NCBI GenBank assembly: GCA_907165275.2
Contig: OU015649.1
Span: 8,896,001 to 8,960,000 of the forward strand
Reading direction: 5' to 3'
Source of the DNA: Zygaena filipendulae
Taxonomy: Eukaryota; Arthropoda; Insecta; Lepidoptera; Zygaenidae
Length of the DNA stretch: 64,000 nt
The stretch's first letter is position 1; every line of letters starts with the position of its first letter. This document shows positions 46,255-59,460 of the stretch, piece by piece. Position numbers and translations under genes: made by a program. The notes beneath the pieces are model-generated. The model saw nothing but the letters and a program-made list of their open reading frames with translations, was not told where the DNA came from and ran no database searches.

Positions 46255-46530
46255 ATGTTATATTCAACCATAACTGTTTAAATATAAGGTATCATCTGCA
46301 AATAAAATGATTTTACAAAATGACAAGTCGATAAGAAGACTAAAAAGTGATCCTTTTGGGATTTCTATTTTAGATAGTGAACCAGAGGATATGCTCTAAT
46401 ATTAATATCCTTTCGCTGAATTCCTCGAGCTCACATACGACAGTATTGTTTAGAAATAGTAGGTATAAAATTGATTTTTGACTCACAAACTCGAAAGTCG
46501 AAAGATATAACTGAATAAGGATTCTTCAAG
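46255..46530 (-). pseudogene. Reverse transcriptase core relic
   Basis: The minus strand reads I-P-K-G-S-L-F-S-L-L-I-D-L then K-I-I-L-F-A-D-D-T-L-Y, with F-A-D-D-T at 46288-46302. This matches the PQGS..GPLLF...FADDT palm motifs of LINE reverse transcriptases. Stops (including TGA at 46264-46266) and divergence show it is dead. Confidence 0.55.
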
Positions 46531-47082
46531 CGTTCGGTCATCTTCAGTTTCCACAATAACAGTATTTAACACTTATTAACTACCTCGACCGTAATGAGGC
46601 TGAGAAATAACAGTATACCGTTACGGAAAATTGGCGTCATAATATTTTTTTAGAATTACAATTTCTTCTAGATAAATAAGTTTAGATGGTTGGTTTTGCT
46701 GCGTCGCTAATAATGTAATGAAAACTTTGCTCATTAAATTTTCATGCGGTGACGTTCGTTGTAATAAAATATTATAAGTATGTAATTCGGGTAAGAAAGA
46801 ATTTATTTTCATGAAAAGACGTAAACCGTCGTTGATATGAGAAAGTGAGTCGACATGAAATAAGAGACTGCAGCCGGTTTGATCGTCTAGTCTTAGAAGT
46901 TGTAGAAGAATAATTAGTATAAGTTATGTAAAAAGTTTGTTCTACCGTGGCTATAATATCCACAGGCATATGACCGCACTCCCTGGCGCTTTTTACTCAA
47001 ATTAAATATATAAAGTTTCCCTTTAGTCAGCTTTGAAATACGTTTGAAAATTATTAGTAAAATAAAATATTAAAATTTTTGT

Positions 47083-47220
47083 CTGTTTTCTTTAACTTAA
47101 AACTATTGGACGAAATTCACAACAAACTATTTTAGCTTTTCCTGTTATTATATTTTGTGGTATTTTTCACAATCGAACAGTTTCGAAATACACGCGGGTA
47201 AAACCGTGAGTAACAGCTAG
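47083..47220 (+). mobile_element. Decayed Helitron-like fragment
   Basis: It ends CACGCGGGTAAAACCGTGAG-TAACAGCTAG|T. The upstream part is poorly conserved. Confidence 0.5.
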
Positions 47221-49078
47221 TATTAATTATATAATTTAATCAAAGACTACTATTTTTTGTACATTTCTTTTTACAATTTGTTCGCTCGGAATTTTTTTCT
47301 TTTATCAAACATTATAAATGCTGCGCTGTGTCAGTTGTGAAATAATTATTAGATTTGCATCCACATTCAATTTCATTTCATTCATTCAATAGTATAGACT
47401 ATTGACGTCAATGATAGAACCTACCTAACCTATAAAAACCTATAAAATAAAATTAGTAGTAAATGTTCTAAAGAAACGTTTTACACTCATTTATCTTTAC
47501 GAAAAAAGCATGCGAATATTTAAACAATAAACATTTGATTAGCAATTTGGCACTTCCGTTAAGGTAATTTAGTCAAATCGATTTAGCTCCTAACGTATTC
47601 CGCAGCTGCCAAGTTTAATAACGGCTTTGATAAAGACGTGTATCCAGGATGGGGTGGATGAATGCGTTATGCGAGATCCTAATATGCCTCTCCTTCGTCG
47701 TGTGGCCGCTGTCGGCGCCGAATAAGGCAAGGGTTGAACTCGTATTCGCTGCCGCATCTCGCGCCTATTCATATGCATAGTACCGAGTAGTTTACATATT
47801 TTAATGCGGTATCGTTTTAATAAAGTCATAAATTTTAATAATTCCGCAGTCACACTTAGCGCCCGGCGTTTCACAGTTTTTCATGTCGGCCGGCACCGTT
47901 TTTATACATATAGAGCCTGAAGTAAAAACGAATCTCCTACCTCGTAAAATAGTCTGTACAGGTAATTAATTTATTGTAAAAAAGTAAATATCCAGTTTTG
48001 GCAGAAAATTTACCTTTACACTACAAGTTTATTTGGATTGTTTTTTTTGCTGTCTGTTTTTTGCTAAAGCTAGAACTCTCATCTCAAAATAATAAACTAA
48101 GTACTTACTTACGTTTATTTTACGATGGCCTAATTAAGTTTATGTAAATTTCGTAAAATCGTCTTCTTTTATGATTTAATATGTTATTTTAAAATGTTTA
48201 CTTAAGCAAGTTGCAAAAAGTTTTAGCCAACTTAACAATAAAATTTATTATACATATACATAGATAAGCAATAGTGTGTTAATCCACACGGGAGAAATTT
48301 TGAGTAAATCGTGTTTTAAAATTACAATGCCATTACGTGTCAACAAGTTTTTACATTTAGCATTTTGTTGGTATTTAGCAATGTAATTAGGTAAACACAG
48401 AATGCCTGCCGACTACGTCGGGAATTCTGGGATAAAATTCGTTTTTTATTCTCCTTAAAATATCTACTTTAAGGAACTGCCAATTTCAGCTTCATAGTTT
48501 AAAGATTTCGTGATAAGTTGCAGTTTTTTTTTATTCAATATAGGATGTAATGATTTGATTTTACGTACAGATTCCAAACTTAAGGTCAACATGTTTACGA
48601 TGTTAGCCTATTGTGTAGCGAGCAAATTACATTCCGATGTTTATTAATGACACTATTGTGACGTGTAATCAATTTGTGCTCGTGATGCATCAAGAATATC
48701 AAACGTGAGTAAGTATACTCGGTCGGTAGCTAGTGGTGCCCGCTCACTGCAATAAGCACTTAACAACACTCGAAGTGTGATGAATGTGAGGCCCGATCGC
48801 AAATGTCGAGTCTCGAGACTGCGCCTCATCTACACAATTTGTGATTGATAGCGCCGCGAGTCCTTACCCTGCAACGCCATCAGTATTTTAGGGCATGTTC
48901 ATTTTAACGTATTCCTATAAAGAGGTTGAACCGTCTTTTAAACGTCTTGCAATTCGTTTGCTAATAATATGGTATATTTTTAGAACTTTTTCTCGAAAAC
49001 ATCGCAAGACAATATGTTATAGTGTCCAACGTATACGTTCAACGACACATGTGTGCGTTAACGTGTAGATACGAGTAT

Positions 49079-50060
49079 ATCTTCACTTCCCAAGTAAAAA
49101 CATAACGACAGTAGTGTAGGGTTTTACTGGTGTAGAATAATGCGACTAACTTTTCATACTTAGTAAAAGCGCACTACTTTTTACATCTAGCTTTAAACAG
49201 ATGAATTTTTATGGTGGATGAATTTTTCACTGATTTTTAGCTACTGTGTATTATAAAAAGACAACTAAACTCGAAACAAAGTCAAAATATGATTTAAACT
49301 TTTTTGAAACGAAGTTCCTTATTTTATTGGTCGATTGACTCTTTATTCTAAAATAGTTTTTATCCAGTTATTGAGGAGCAATGTATGTGCATTTTATCAA
49401 GATCTAATCTATCAATAAGCTTAATTTCAAATTTATACGTTACTTAGTTTTCGAGAAAGATCATTATCGATTCGAGACGTAGAAGAATCTGAATGATCTT
49501 AAATGGGTTCAGGGTTTCTCTTGAATGAAACCCGCAAAACAACTGTGGGTCAATTATGCTAACGAGATGCAATCTTAATGTGATGTCAATATAATTTTGA
49601 TGCCAAGTTGACATTGTTTAAAAATGGTATTATGATAGTTTCCTATGTCACATCAAGATTATGTCAAGATCATATTCTGTGTCGCATTGTTGGTACTGGT
49701 GAGTTGTACCGGTGCGGCGGCGCCCAATCTATCTCTAGTTAAGTCAAACTATTCGACCGCCACTGCTAAATCTATAATATTATAAAAGTGAAAATAACTC
49801 TTATCTTTCTGTCTGTGAAAAGTCCATGTGTTACTTTTTCACGCCTTAACTACTCAACCGATCGCAAAATTTTGCATACACGTTGCCGGGGATACAGAAA
49901 AGGACATAAGTATAGATAGGCAATCAACTCCATTTAAGGCCAGTTCTTGGATTCAAACCCAGAACCGTAACCATTAATTGTAGATATAAAATACGCAGTG
50001 CATAAGTGCATTAGACTCGTTGTCTACCTATTTGTTTGTCCTTGTGAACACTATGATAGG
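49079..50060 (+). repeat. Left arm of a ~1-kb inverted repeat
   Basis: It runs from about ATCTTCACTTCCCAAGTAAA to GTTTGTCCTTGTGAACACTA and is the reverse complement, with indels, of 52625-53637. Shared landmarks include CAAGATCTAATCTATCAATA, GGGTTTCTCTTGAATGAAAC, and a Helitron-like stretch around 49790-49915. Confidence 0.75.
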
Positions 50061-50621
50061 ATCAGCAAAACCGCTGTTCCGAAAGTCACTCCTTTCCTCG
50101 CAAAACGTCGAGGGCGCACGGACGATCAAACGAGCCTCATCGAGAATTACATAATTACCTAACCTTGATTTCATACCAGCTACCTAACGAAGCTGAACGA
50201 GATACGCTTCAGCTATAATAATAATACTTTGACAGTTTTTATTGCAAGCTTTTATTCAACTTTAAAATGTTCGTAGGTATGTATGTTGTTTGCACTTCTT
50301 ATATGTATCTGCAAACCATTTTACAACCTCTTGCTCTCTTGATGGCCGCTTCCGATTTAAAATAATAATGGAGCCGTGATACAGGAACTGAAATTTCCTA
50401 TTGGCAGATGGTAGGAGAGTCGCTTGGGCAGGGGTCATTGACTTGTTATCTGACCGATTCAATTGATTCCTAGTGATGTGTAAATGTAAGTAAAAAAAGC
50501 TAAGTCGATAAAATTTTATCGTATTTTATTTCTTCGTATCAGCACTGCCATCATGGTTCAATTATTCTTTACCATTAACCTTACATGATCGTTCATTATG
50601 ACCACACCTTTCGGTAACAGG

Positions 50622-50804
50622 CTGTATATAAATCACGTTTCACGTTGTTTGTCCGCGATGGACTCCGAAACTACTGAACGGATTTTGATAAAATTTTGCA
50701 ACCATTTATAATATGGTCCAACTTAAAAGATAGGATAGTTTTTATCCCGGAATTCCCGCGGGAACTCCGAAATTACCGCGGATGAAATCGCGGGGGACAG
50801 CTAG
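50622..50804 (+). mobile_element. Helitron-like element
   Basis: TGTATATAAATCACGTTTCA ... ACCGCGGATGAAATCGCGGG-GGACAGCTAG|T. It is of the same subfamily as the 59267 tandem. Confidence 0.65.
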
Positions 50805-52624
50805 TAATAATATAATTTTATTTCAGACATGAATATCCATAGAATATTAGTATCAGATTAGAAAAAAAAATATTTTGACTTAATTACTATATTATTAAAT
50901 TATAATTATAATTATAAAATTATAAAATATGAATATGAAGAGTTCCCTCGATTTCTCCAAGATTCCATCATCAGATCCTGACTTGGTGACAATGGGACCT
51001 AAGTGGAAGTATACACTTTCAAACAAATAAAAATCATCAAAATCGGTTCACGCAGTCGAAAGTAGGTAACAAACATAAAAAATAAAACTTACGCGTCGAA
51101 TTGAGAACCTCCTCCTTTTTGGGAATTTGGTTAGTAAATAAAATATTATATTATACAGATTATGAATATGGTCTATGGACGATGCAATCCAAGGTAAACG
51201 AGAATCATACACTGAGTGGACATACTCCAGGAAAGAAATTTTATAAATATATAGAATTAAGCAGAATGATGAAATGATGAATTATGGAATTTATTATTAT
51301 GTAAAAAAATTAGCTGCTATATTATGTACGTTCATAGAAACTGTTATGCCACATAGTGATTAGTGATGTGGGTAAGTGTCTCCATAAGCGATTAACCAAT
51401 TAGGTCTTTATAAGCTTATAGAATTAGCCCTCGATCGTCAACAATAGTTATAATCCCACCGGAGTTATCAGTGGGGTGAGCGCGGTTCATTGGTAACGTA
51501 GGTGGTATATATTCTGCAATGCCACCGCGATCTGCTCGCAACTTTACCAGACTTTAATTCTAACTTACCAAGGTACGAGAGCGTTCTTAATCTCACCACA
51601 GTCAAAAGTACTAAGTATCGACAATCGCATTAGCTTTCAGTTTGTGTTCGATAATCCGCTTTATAGAAGCAAAAGTGACTCTAGGTGTTAAAATATTATG
51701 TTTACTTTCTCATGTTTACCATATGTGTAATTATTTTATTAACGACAATATAACGACATGTTATTATTTACTTTAATGCTCGACTATTAAGAACTCAAAG
51801 ATGACACACATACGCAGTTCCGGCTGTATACTTAATGGTGCTTAAAATTATTACGAGCTTAATTAACAAGCTTCCAAATTACACACGTATCCTAAATTAT
51901 CTAGTTACAAGGAGTTTAACATTAGGTGCGTTAGCGTTAAAATGGGGTTTGGCACATAGGTATTCCTCGGGGAAGGCGCGAGTCGTTGAAAGTCGAATGG
52001 AACTTGTCGCAAATTAATGGAGACGCGTTAACGCACCGCTCTGTTCTAGAGCCGTGGACACAGATTAATTATGTAAATTAAGGTTTGGGCTGCGGCCGCC
52101 GATAGCCGGCGCGATGCTGACAAAATGCCTGCGATCCGCTTTACCGACGTTTTACTTCACACCACTTCTGGTTTTGCAATTTTCTACTACTTACAAAAGG
52201 TCTTCAATCAATCCCCAGACCTCTGTCAATCCGAATAATTTAACGCGAGGATCTAATATGCAACTCCCAGCTGAATAAAATCTTCGTAACTTGTATTGGG
52301 TATACCTACTGCTGCAACGCAATTCAAAACCAAATTGGCTAAAATTGTACCTTTACATTGTTGGTACGTATGCAAGATGAAATTGTAATTAGTAGCATCA
52401 TTTTACCATGCAGTAATCTCTATGTGCTTGTCAGACTTTGGATAATGAAGGATACACAGTGAAAAAAAATATAAATACTGACTAAAGATTCATTGTAGGT
52501 GGGGCAGGCGCGCCACGGTTTACGAACAAATGCAGCAAATGCTCATATACTCCCAAAACTTTCTTTGCTGGCTTTCTTTTTTAGGTTCGAAACTACAAAA
52601 AATATGTTATTTAAACAAAATGTT

Positions 52625-53637
52625 GTGTTATGAATATCATCTGTTCACTTGAACTAGGACAAACAAATAGGTAGACAAAGAGTCTAATGCACTGCGTAAT
52701 TTATATCTACAATGGTTATGGTTCTGACACAAAAATAATGAAATGAATCTTTGGCCCTGTTTGGGCATGGCATGGTATAGGTATAGGTACTAGCTGTTCA
52801 TCGTGGTTTCCCTTGCGTCGATTTTGGAGTTCCTGTGGGAATATCGGAAATACAAATAGGTAACATGTTTAATCCCCGTGCTTGGGTTTATTCAGTGCCC
52901 TTAAACTAGGTTTAATTCGGGTTTGAACCCAAGCACTGGCCTGAAATCGGGTTGAGTGCCCATCTATACTTATGTCCTTTTCTGTATCCCCGACAAGGTG
53001 TATGCAAAATTTTGTGATCGGTTGAATACTGAGTAGTTAAGGCGTGAAAAAGTAACACATGGACTTTTCACAGACAGAAAGACAGTGTTATTTTCACTTT
53101 CTTAATATTATAGATTTTGCAGTTGCGGTCGAATAGTTTGACTTGAATAGAGATAGATTGGGCGCCGCCGCACCGGTACGACTCACCGGTTGTTTTGCGG
53201 GTTTCATTCAAGAGAAACCCTGAACCCATATAAGATCTTTACGATTCCTCCACGTCTCGAATCGATAATGATCTTTCTCGAAAACTAAGTAACGTATAAA
53301 TTTGAAATTAAGCTTATTGATAGATTAGATCTTGATAAAATGCACATAAATTGCTCCTCAATAACTAGATAAAAACTATTTTTTTTAAAAAGAGTCGATC
53401 GACCATTGTTGGTTGGCTTTATTTTTCGTTCCAAAAAAAGTAAGTATCATATTTTGACTTTGTTTAGTTTTGTTTTGAGTGGTCTTTTTATTATACACAG
53501 TAGCTAAAATTTGTGAAAAATTCATCCACCATAAAAATTCAGCTGTTTAAAGCTAGATGTAGAAAGAAGTGCGCTTTTACTAAGTATTAAAAGTTAGTCG
53601 TACTATCGTTATGTTTTTACTTGGGAAATAAAGATGG
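52625..53637 (-). repeat. Right arm of the ~1-kb inverted repeat
   Basis: Counterpart of 49079-50060. About 195 bp not in the left arm (about 52720-52917) include a minus-strand Helitron-like 3' end (A|CTAGCTGTTCATCGTGG at 52790), so the arms had separated before this insertion. Confidence 0.75.
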
Positions 53638-53670
53638 TTTTTTGTACTCTTCGCTCTTTTTGTTTATCAT

Positions 53671-53863
53671 TAGGTACCTATAAATGCGAAAGTGTGTTTG
53701 TTACGCTTTCAAACCTCAACGGTTCAACCAATCATCATGAAATTTTGCATACACGTTGTCACCCGTACTTACCTTCAGAGAAGTACATAGGTTACTTTTG
53801 TCCCAGAATTCCCGCGGCAACTCGTACCTAATAAACGCGGGTGAAACCGCGGGGAACAGCTAG
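53671..53863 (+). mobile_element. Helitron-like element
   Basis: GCGAAAGTGTGTTTGTTACG, CATACACGTTGTCACCCGTA and the end ACGCGGGTGAAACCGCGGGG-AACAGCTAG|T. Confidence 0.6.
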
Positions 53864-55209
53864 TATAAAATAATAATAGAGGTATATAGAGGTATATCGT
53901 AAAAAGATATATCTTTTTCAAAATGCTTTTACTATGCTCTCATTTGAGTCAAAACTGTAAACGCTACAATAGTGATAGGTTAATATGCACGGTACCTACG
54001 TCAGTAGCAGCGTCCACAGCAGCTGACGTTCAGTGTAAAACAATGATTAGTGAAATCAGTGATGGCCTCTGGGTAATTGCATGTGTCACGACTCACGTCG
54101 CAACGTCCAGCAGAACGCATGCATTTCGCGGCAAACATGATTTGCAGTAGCAATAATATTTAATACAAATCTAATAAATACAATGAATCTCCTATTATTT
54201 TATTCTCCTATTATATTTAGAGCCGGAGGGTGTGTATTGATTTTATTGATAAAAGGAATTTCTGATTTCAAATCAATTTCATCACTAAGGTTGAAAACTT
54301 AATGTGAGAAGTGAAACGTGTAAACTGCACACCACACATTACACATACCGAATATTGTCTTTGATTTCTTGCAAAACAAACATGTGTAGGTATTTCAAAA
54401 TCTTCTGCAGAAGTAGATACCCAATCGTATAACAATGACATATACATAGGAAATTTAACAAAATTATTGTACAAAATCGTCTGATTCACAAAACTTATTC
54501 GAATAAGCACTTCAACTTATTGAGAAAGGAAACGTTTTTCTCTACGTTTTGGCGATAATAATGGCGCTATTTATCACAGGTTAGATTAAAAGGTTAGTTA
54601 AATATTAACCTTATATTGCGGTGGTTTTGTTTGTCTACTACATATTAGTGGGCGACATTTCTCCCCTTTGACGGTGTAGCAGCAGATTTTTATTGTATCT
54701 ATGTAACATGGGGTTATTTCATTTGGCGGCACGGATGGCTTCGAATGATTTATTATATTGTTGAATATGCATGTCGAGATGAAAAATGACTAACGTGCGA
54801 GTTATAAGTGAGTATTGGGGTCGCAAAGCGGAGCAAGAGCCGACCTGCGTCATCTCACTTTGCGCTGTTTTCTTAGCATTCGTTCGCGGCGAAAACCGGA
54901 ACTGTATCAGAATTCAGGTTTAAGCGTCGCCTGCGCTTTGCTGAACACGTCACGTTACGGAAGTCGTTACCAAAATAAATAGCTTGTTAACCTTTTATAG
55001 CGTTATCCATCGCGTTTATTTTGGAGGAGATATTCTATTATAAATCTCCCGTGATCTAGGTACTATAAATCTTAAAAATACAAGTATTTTATCTTAGATC
55101 TTCAATTTTCAAGACTAATGTTTAATCAATTATATGTATATTGTATAAACGGGCTTGCGGCCGTTGATCAATCGTTTTATTTTTCAATGTCGTATATTGC
55201 TTAACGTTT

Positions 55210-55378
55210 TAAAACATACGATACCATACGATAATTATGACGTCACGAGCCCCCACTCCGAAATTATAATGCGCTTTATCAAAGTTTTTTATCGCTATTA
55301 TAAAAAGCAAAATATACGTGTCTTTTTTTTCTAACTGACGAACTAAATAGAAATTCATTTCCCTAGACACATGCCTAT
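55210..55378 (-). mobile_element. MITE family copy 1 (truncated, reversed)
   Basis: Its reverse complement starts TAGGCATGTGTCTAGGGAAA and continues CTATTTAGTTCGTCAGTTAG, AGACACGTATATTTTGC and ATAAAGCGCATTATAATTTC, matching 56956-57100. Confidence 0.6.
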
Positions 55379-55899
55379 TACCTAGTATTTCAGTGAAGTG
55401 AATATAAAATTGACTATGACAAAAATACCACTTTAACGAGACGCCCGTTTTATGTTTATTTTTTTTTCCGTCAGTTTGTAAAGGTATAAAACAGCAAAAG
55501 GTTTCGTAATTAGTGAGTAAACCCGACAGAAGCTTAATAGAACTTCGTTTCAAATGCAGGCGTCTATGAAATGATTTTTTCCGTATTCGTAACGCTTACA
55601 TATAGTGGCAGACTATACAAAAAATCTTTTGGTTTTTTTTTTCGAGTTTTCCTTTTTTATCGAATAGTTTCGTGAAATCAAATATAAATTCAAAGGGCTA
55701 ATACTGCTCACATAAAACAAAAAACCTCATCACTCCCACCTTGATAAGTGTCTCCCCACAATACTAAGGCACCTCTGGGTATATAAGGCCAATATCCTTA
55801 TCCATGATATTTTGTTGACTTTCAACACAAATATGCAGTGTGGCTGGAGGCCACAGTTATTATAATAATTGATAATAATAATTAACTTTATAGAACCTA

Positions 55900-56140
55900 T
55901 AATAAAATAAAATAATAATATTATATAATGATGTATGAATATAATAATATATCTACATATATTATTATATTATACATACATATATTATTATTATATTATA
56001 CATTATTATTATATTATTATATTATATATTATTATATGATGTATGAATATAATAATATATCTACATATATTATTATATTCATACATCATTATATATACTC
56101 AAGTAGTATGTACTCTACATTATATGTACTCAAGTAGTAC
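55900..56140. repeat. AT-rich palindromic low-complexity tract
   Basis: TATTATTATATTA-type simple sequence. It contains two copies of a ~42-bp unit (near 55927 and 56037). The second is a perfect inverted repeat: 24-bp arms 56036-56059 and 56066-56089 around TCTACA. Confidence 0.8.
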
Positions 56141-56150
56141 CTACGTGTAG

Positions 56151-56249
56151 TTATATAAGTTGATTTGCCGCAGTATCCCCGTTATATTCAGCTTGCGTTC
56201 CAAACACAATGGTGTCCTCGTATAGATCCGAGTCAAAATCCAGTTTCAT
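56151..56249 (-). other. Short coding-looking ORF (32 aa)
   Basis: From ATG 56247-56249 to TAA 56151-56153. It encodes M-K-L-D-F-D-S-D-L-Y-E-D-T-I-V-F-G-T-Q, then A-E-Y-N-G-D. It is acidic and balanced, unlike the surrounding AT tract. The frame is open a further 9 codons upstream. There is no recognised family. It could be an exon or retroelement fragment. Confidence 0.2.
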
Positions 56250-56649
56250 TTGGCTGCGTTGGTCATGCGGTAAATATTTTTTTCATTTATATTAGACTGT
56301 AGTAAGCTAGGCTATATAAAGAATGTTTTGTCCCCTTAGATGTATGAGGATATCACTTTATTCGGACAACATTATTAAGATATACATATAGGTTGCACGA
56401 ATGAAATAGGTAGAAATACTTAAGTAAATAGATAATAAGAAACGGCTACACTGAAAATATACAATCTCCTTATATAGTATCCGGTGATACACAACTTCGA
56501 AGACACCGCGGCTATTGTAAATGGCAATGAAATCACGTATTCTTAAAAAAAATACAAACACAAGCTCTTCCACTTTAATTTATTGCTCACTTCCAGTTAT
56601 TAAGCTCAGTGTAGGTAGACAGTTAAGCTATGCTGAGTAAAAAGAAATT

Positions 56650-57365
56650 TGTCATCATTATCAGCCTGTAGCAGTCCACTGCTGGACATAGGCCTCTCAA
56701 AAAGTTCGCCAGCGCCACCTATCCCAATTTTCGATCACCCGCATCCAGTTGTAGTTGCTACCAACCACCCATCGCAGATCAGGAATCAGGAATCAGGAAT
56801 AGTGGGGCAGCCGGGAAACTGGGGGTCGTGAATTTTGGTGAGCCATCATATTTGGAGGTATTTGCCTCTAATTGCCCCGCTGGGCAGGCGGGTTGGCGAT
56901 CCCAGTAGTGATAGGCGCTAAAACGCAGAGAGGTGTTGCTGCCCATCCTCTGGAATAGGCTAGTTTCCTGGGTAAAAAAATCAAAATTCTATTTAGTCCG
57001 TCAGTTAGATAATAAAAAAATAAAAGACACGTATTTTTTGCTTTTTTAAAATAATGGAAATATGCATAGATAAAGCGCATTAAAGTTTAGGGTGGGGGAC
57101 TCGTGATGTCACAGCTCGCTATAACGTGCGAACAAACTGTAGCGAGGCGTGACGTCATGTGAAATTTCGACTTGATATATCTCCGTTATTTTAAGGTTAC
57201 ATAAAAAAAAAATACGTGTCCAATATTTTTAATAATCTACAAAACGGACTAAAAAAGAAAATTTAGGAAACTAGCCTATTTTCCGTTAGTCGTCTCTTAC
57301 GACACCCATGCGTTGCAATTGGGTAGTCCGACTCTATGCCGGGATCCACACGGCTTTATTTTTCC
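56650..57365 (+). mobile_element. LINE-derived 3' region, interrupted by a MITE
   Basis: GTCCACTGCTGGACATAGGC at about 56676 and CGTTAGTCGTCTCTTACGAC ... TATGCCGGGATCCACACGGC at the end are widespread lepidopteran retroelement motifs. A MITE (56956-57278) splits it. GATCAGGAATCAGGAATCAG at 56777 is a short tandem. Confidence 0.55.
56956..57278 (+). mobile_element. MITE family copy 2 (complete)
   Basis: TA-flanked, with ends GGCTAGTTTCCT and AGGAAACTAGCC as exact inverses and subterminal TTTAGTCCGT / ACGGACTAAA. Removing it would rejoin the LINE piece across CTGGAATATTTTCC. Confidence 0.7.
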
Positions 57366-57681
57366 CTTCCGGCAGATAATGTTAAGATTACTTTGGGTTT
57401 AGATTAGGCACTTGTTTAATGTTTGTTTATTATTCTTGTGTGTTGTGCAGAAATAAATGTAATGTAATGTAATTCTATTCTATGTAAAATGGAATTATCT
57501 TTGAATAAAAGATAAAAAATCAAGATTTAAATTATAGTTGTAATATAACTAAATAAATTTTATTTGTCCCCTCTGTGGACCAACTTAAATTCCTCGAATC
57601 TTTCGCGTAATCCCTCAGGTCACCCCGTTTTTTTTCTTTTTTCAAAAACCATGATGTTATAAAACACAATTAATCTTAAAA

Positions 57682-57951
57682 TAGGCTTGTTTCCGGTGTA
57701 CGAAAATCAAAATTCAATTTAGTGTTGTCGTGTAGATTAAAAAAAAATAATAGACACTTGCTTTTTCAATTTATTGAAAAAATACTAAGATAAAAGTTTA
57801 ACGTGCTATAAATTAGCAGGGCGTGACGTCACACTAAATTTATATCTCCGTAATTTTTTGATTACGTTAAAAATAAAAAAAAATACGTGTCCAATATTTT
57901 TTATTAATCTACAAGACGGACTAAAAATTTAAATTTGGTTGACAAGCTTTA
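57682..57951 (+). mobile_element. MITE family copy 3
   Basis: TAGGCTTGTTTCCGGTGTAC, TAGCAGGGCGTGACGTCACA, AATACGTGTCCAATATTTTT and ACGGACTAAAAATTTAAATT follow the order of copy 2. The right end is decayed (ACAAGCTTTA). Confidence 0.6.
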
Positions 57952-59266
57952 TTAGTATACTATTGTGAATACCCCGTATTTTTTACATCAATAATATTTT
58001 AAATTGCTGTACCTATGGTTTGAAGTTTTAAACCATGGTGCTATAGTTTGCAAAATCTTTATCGTAGCTCATGAAAGACATCGAAGAAGTCAGCTCGAAA
58101 CGTCACTTCTTGTTCATATAAAAAACAGCTGCTGCGAAAATTAGTGCGCCGCGGCCCACGATAACGTCCGGCCTGCAAGTACTGCAAGTAGTATTATTGC
58201 CTATCCTGTAGAGATAACAAAATAGTAGGTATAATAAATATAAAATAGGCTTACTTACTTTTACTGATTTATTTCTGTAGTTATGGGTGTATAGGTAATG
58301 TATGTCTGTAAGTACAGCATTTTTTCCTTGAAATTCTCGTCTCGAATTGGATCCAACCAGTAGAGTATCATAAAGGGGAAAAGTGCCAAAAAAGAATTTG
58401 GAACTTGTCTCGTAAAAACAAAATATTTGTTTCGCCGCAATTCAACCTTTACCTACGTGGTTTATAAACAAACGTATCACTTCATTGAATTGAACAGAGT
58501 TCGTGTGCCTTTTATTCCCCGTGGTGCACCCGCATCGTCCACCTAGCTTTACCAGAGGGAATGTACCTACTACCTATGAACTAGGTATAAAGAGTTTATG
58601 GAAACTTTGCGTTTGACTCACAGCTATAGTAAAATTGTGAGAACAATCGAACATACCCAAATAAATGGTGCGATTGTTTTGGCCGTTATTGCGATTCCAT
58701 TGCCGAGACACGTTTGGAATAAATTAAACTGCAATTTGGAGCATTTAATATGGAGTGTTGTGAGCGCAGTTGGGCTAACGTGGCGTGTGGTAGCAGGCGA
58801 TATGAGCGGCATTCGAATGAGTACACAAAGGCGGTCAGTTGCGCTATGCTAGCCGTGGGTAATTCAGCGGAGCGCATGATTGCCGCTGCGCGCTGCAAGA
58901 AGACAAGCGGGAACACGTTTTGCTGTGTTGCGATTATTTTGCGGTGACAACATGCATAAACAGTAACCTTATAAAATTCATCTACTATATTATACGAGCT
59001 TCGAACCGTTAAATTTTAAAATGACTAGAGTTTTTAATAATTAATATTGTTATTGGTATGGTTGTAATTGTTAAAGGTATTTAATTAGTCTAAGTGCATG
59101 TTAAACTGTAATTTTTATTGTCCTATTAATGTTAAATATCTGTTAATGTTGAAATAAAGAAAAATAACATAAAAATATCATGAGTTGTTGACAAAGTTGG
59201 TTTCCACGACACCAGCTTATAACTTAGTGTGGGATCAAGTAGATCTGTGTGTTGTGAAATGGATTA

Positions 59267-59455
59267 TCTCTAATATATATAAATCACGTGTCACGTTGTT
59301 TGTCCGCGATGGACTACGAAACTGCTGAACGTATTTTGATAAAATTTTCTAAACATTTATAATATGGTTCAACTTAAAAGAAAGGATAGTTTTTATCCCG
59401 GAATTCCCGCGGGAACTCCAAAATCACCGCGGGTGAAACCGCGGGCGACAGCTAG
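59267..59455 (+). mobile_element. Helitron-like element, tandem unit 1 (189 bp)
   Basis: A|TCTCTAATATATATAAATCA ... ACCGCGGGTGAAACCGCGGG-CGACAGCTAG|T. The perfect CCGCGG-GTGAAA-CCGCGG hairpin is present. Confidence 0.7.
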
Positions 59456-59460
59456 TCTTA

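Noticed and set aside
53923..54150. Plus-strand ORF beginning with a hydrophobic-looking segment
   Set aside because: The start MLLLCSHL is too short and interrupted for a convincing signal peptide. No downstream exon.
58598..58947. Several overlapping ORFs of 60-84 codons
   Set aside because: Different frames and both strands are open over the same DNA, with no family resemblance. At most a conserved non-coding element.
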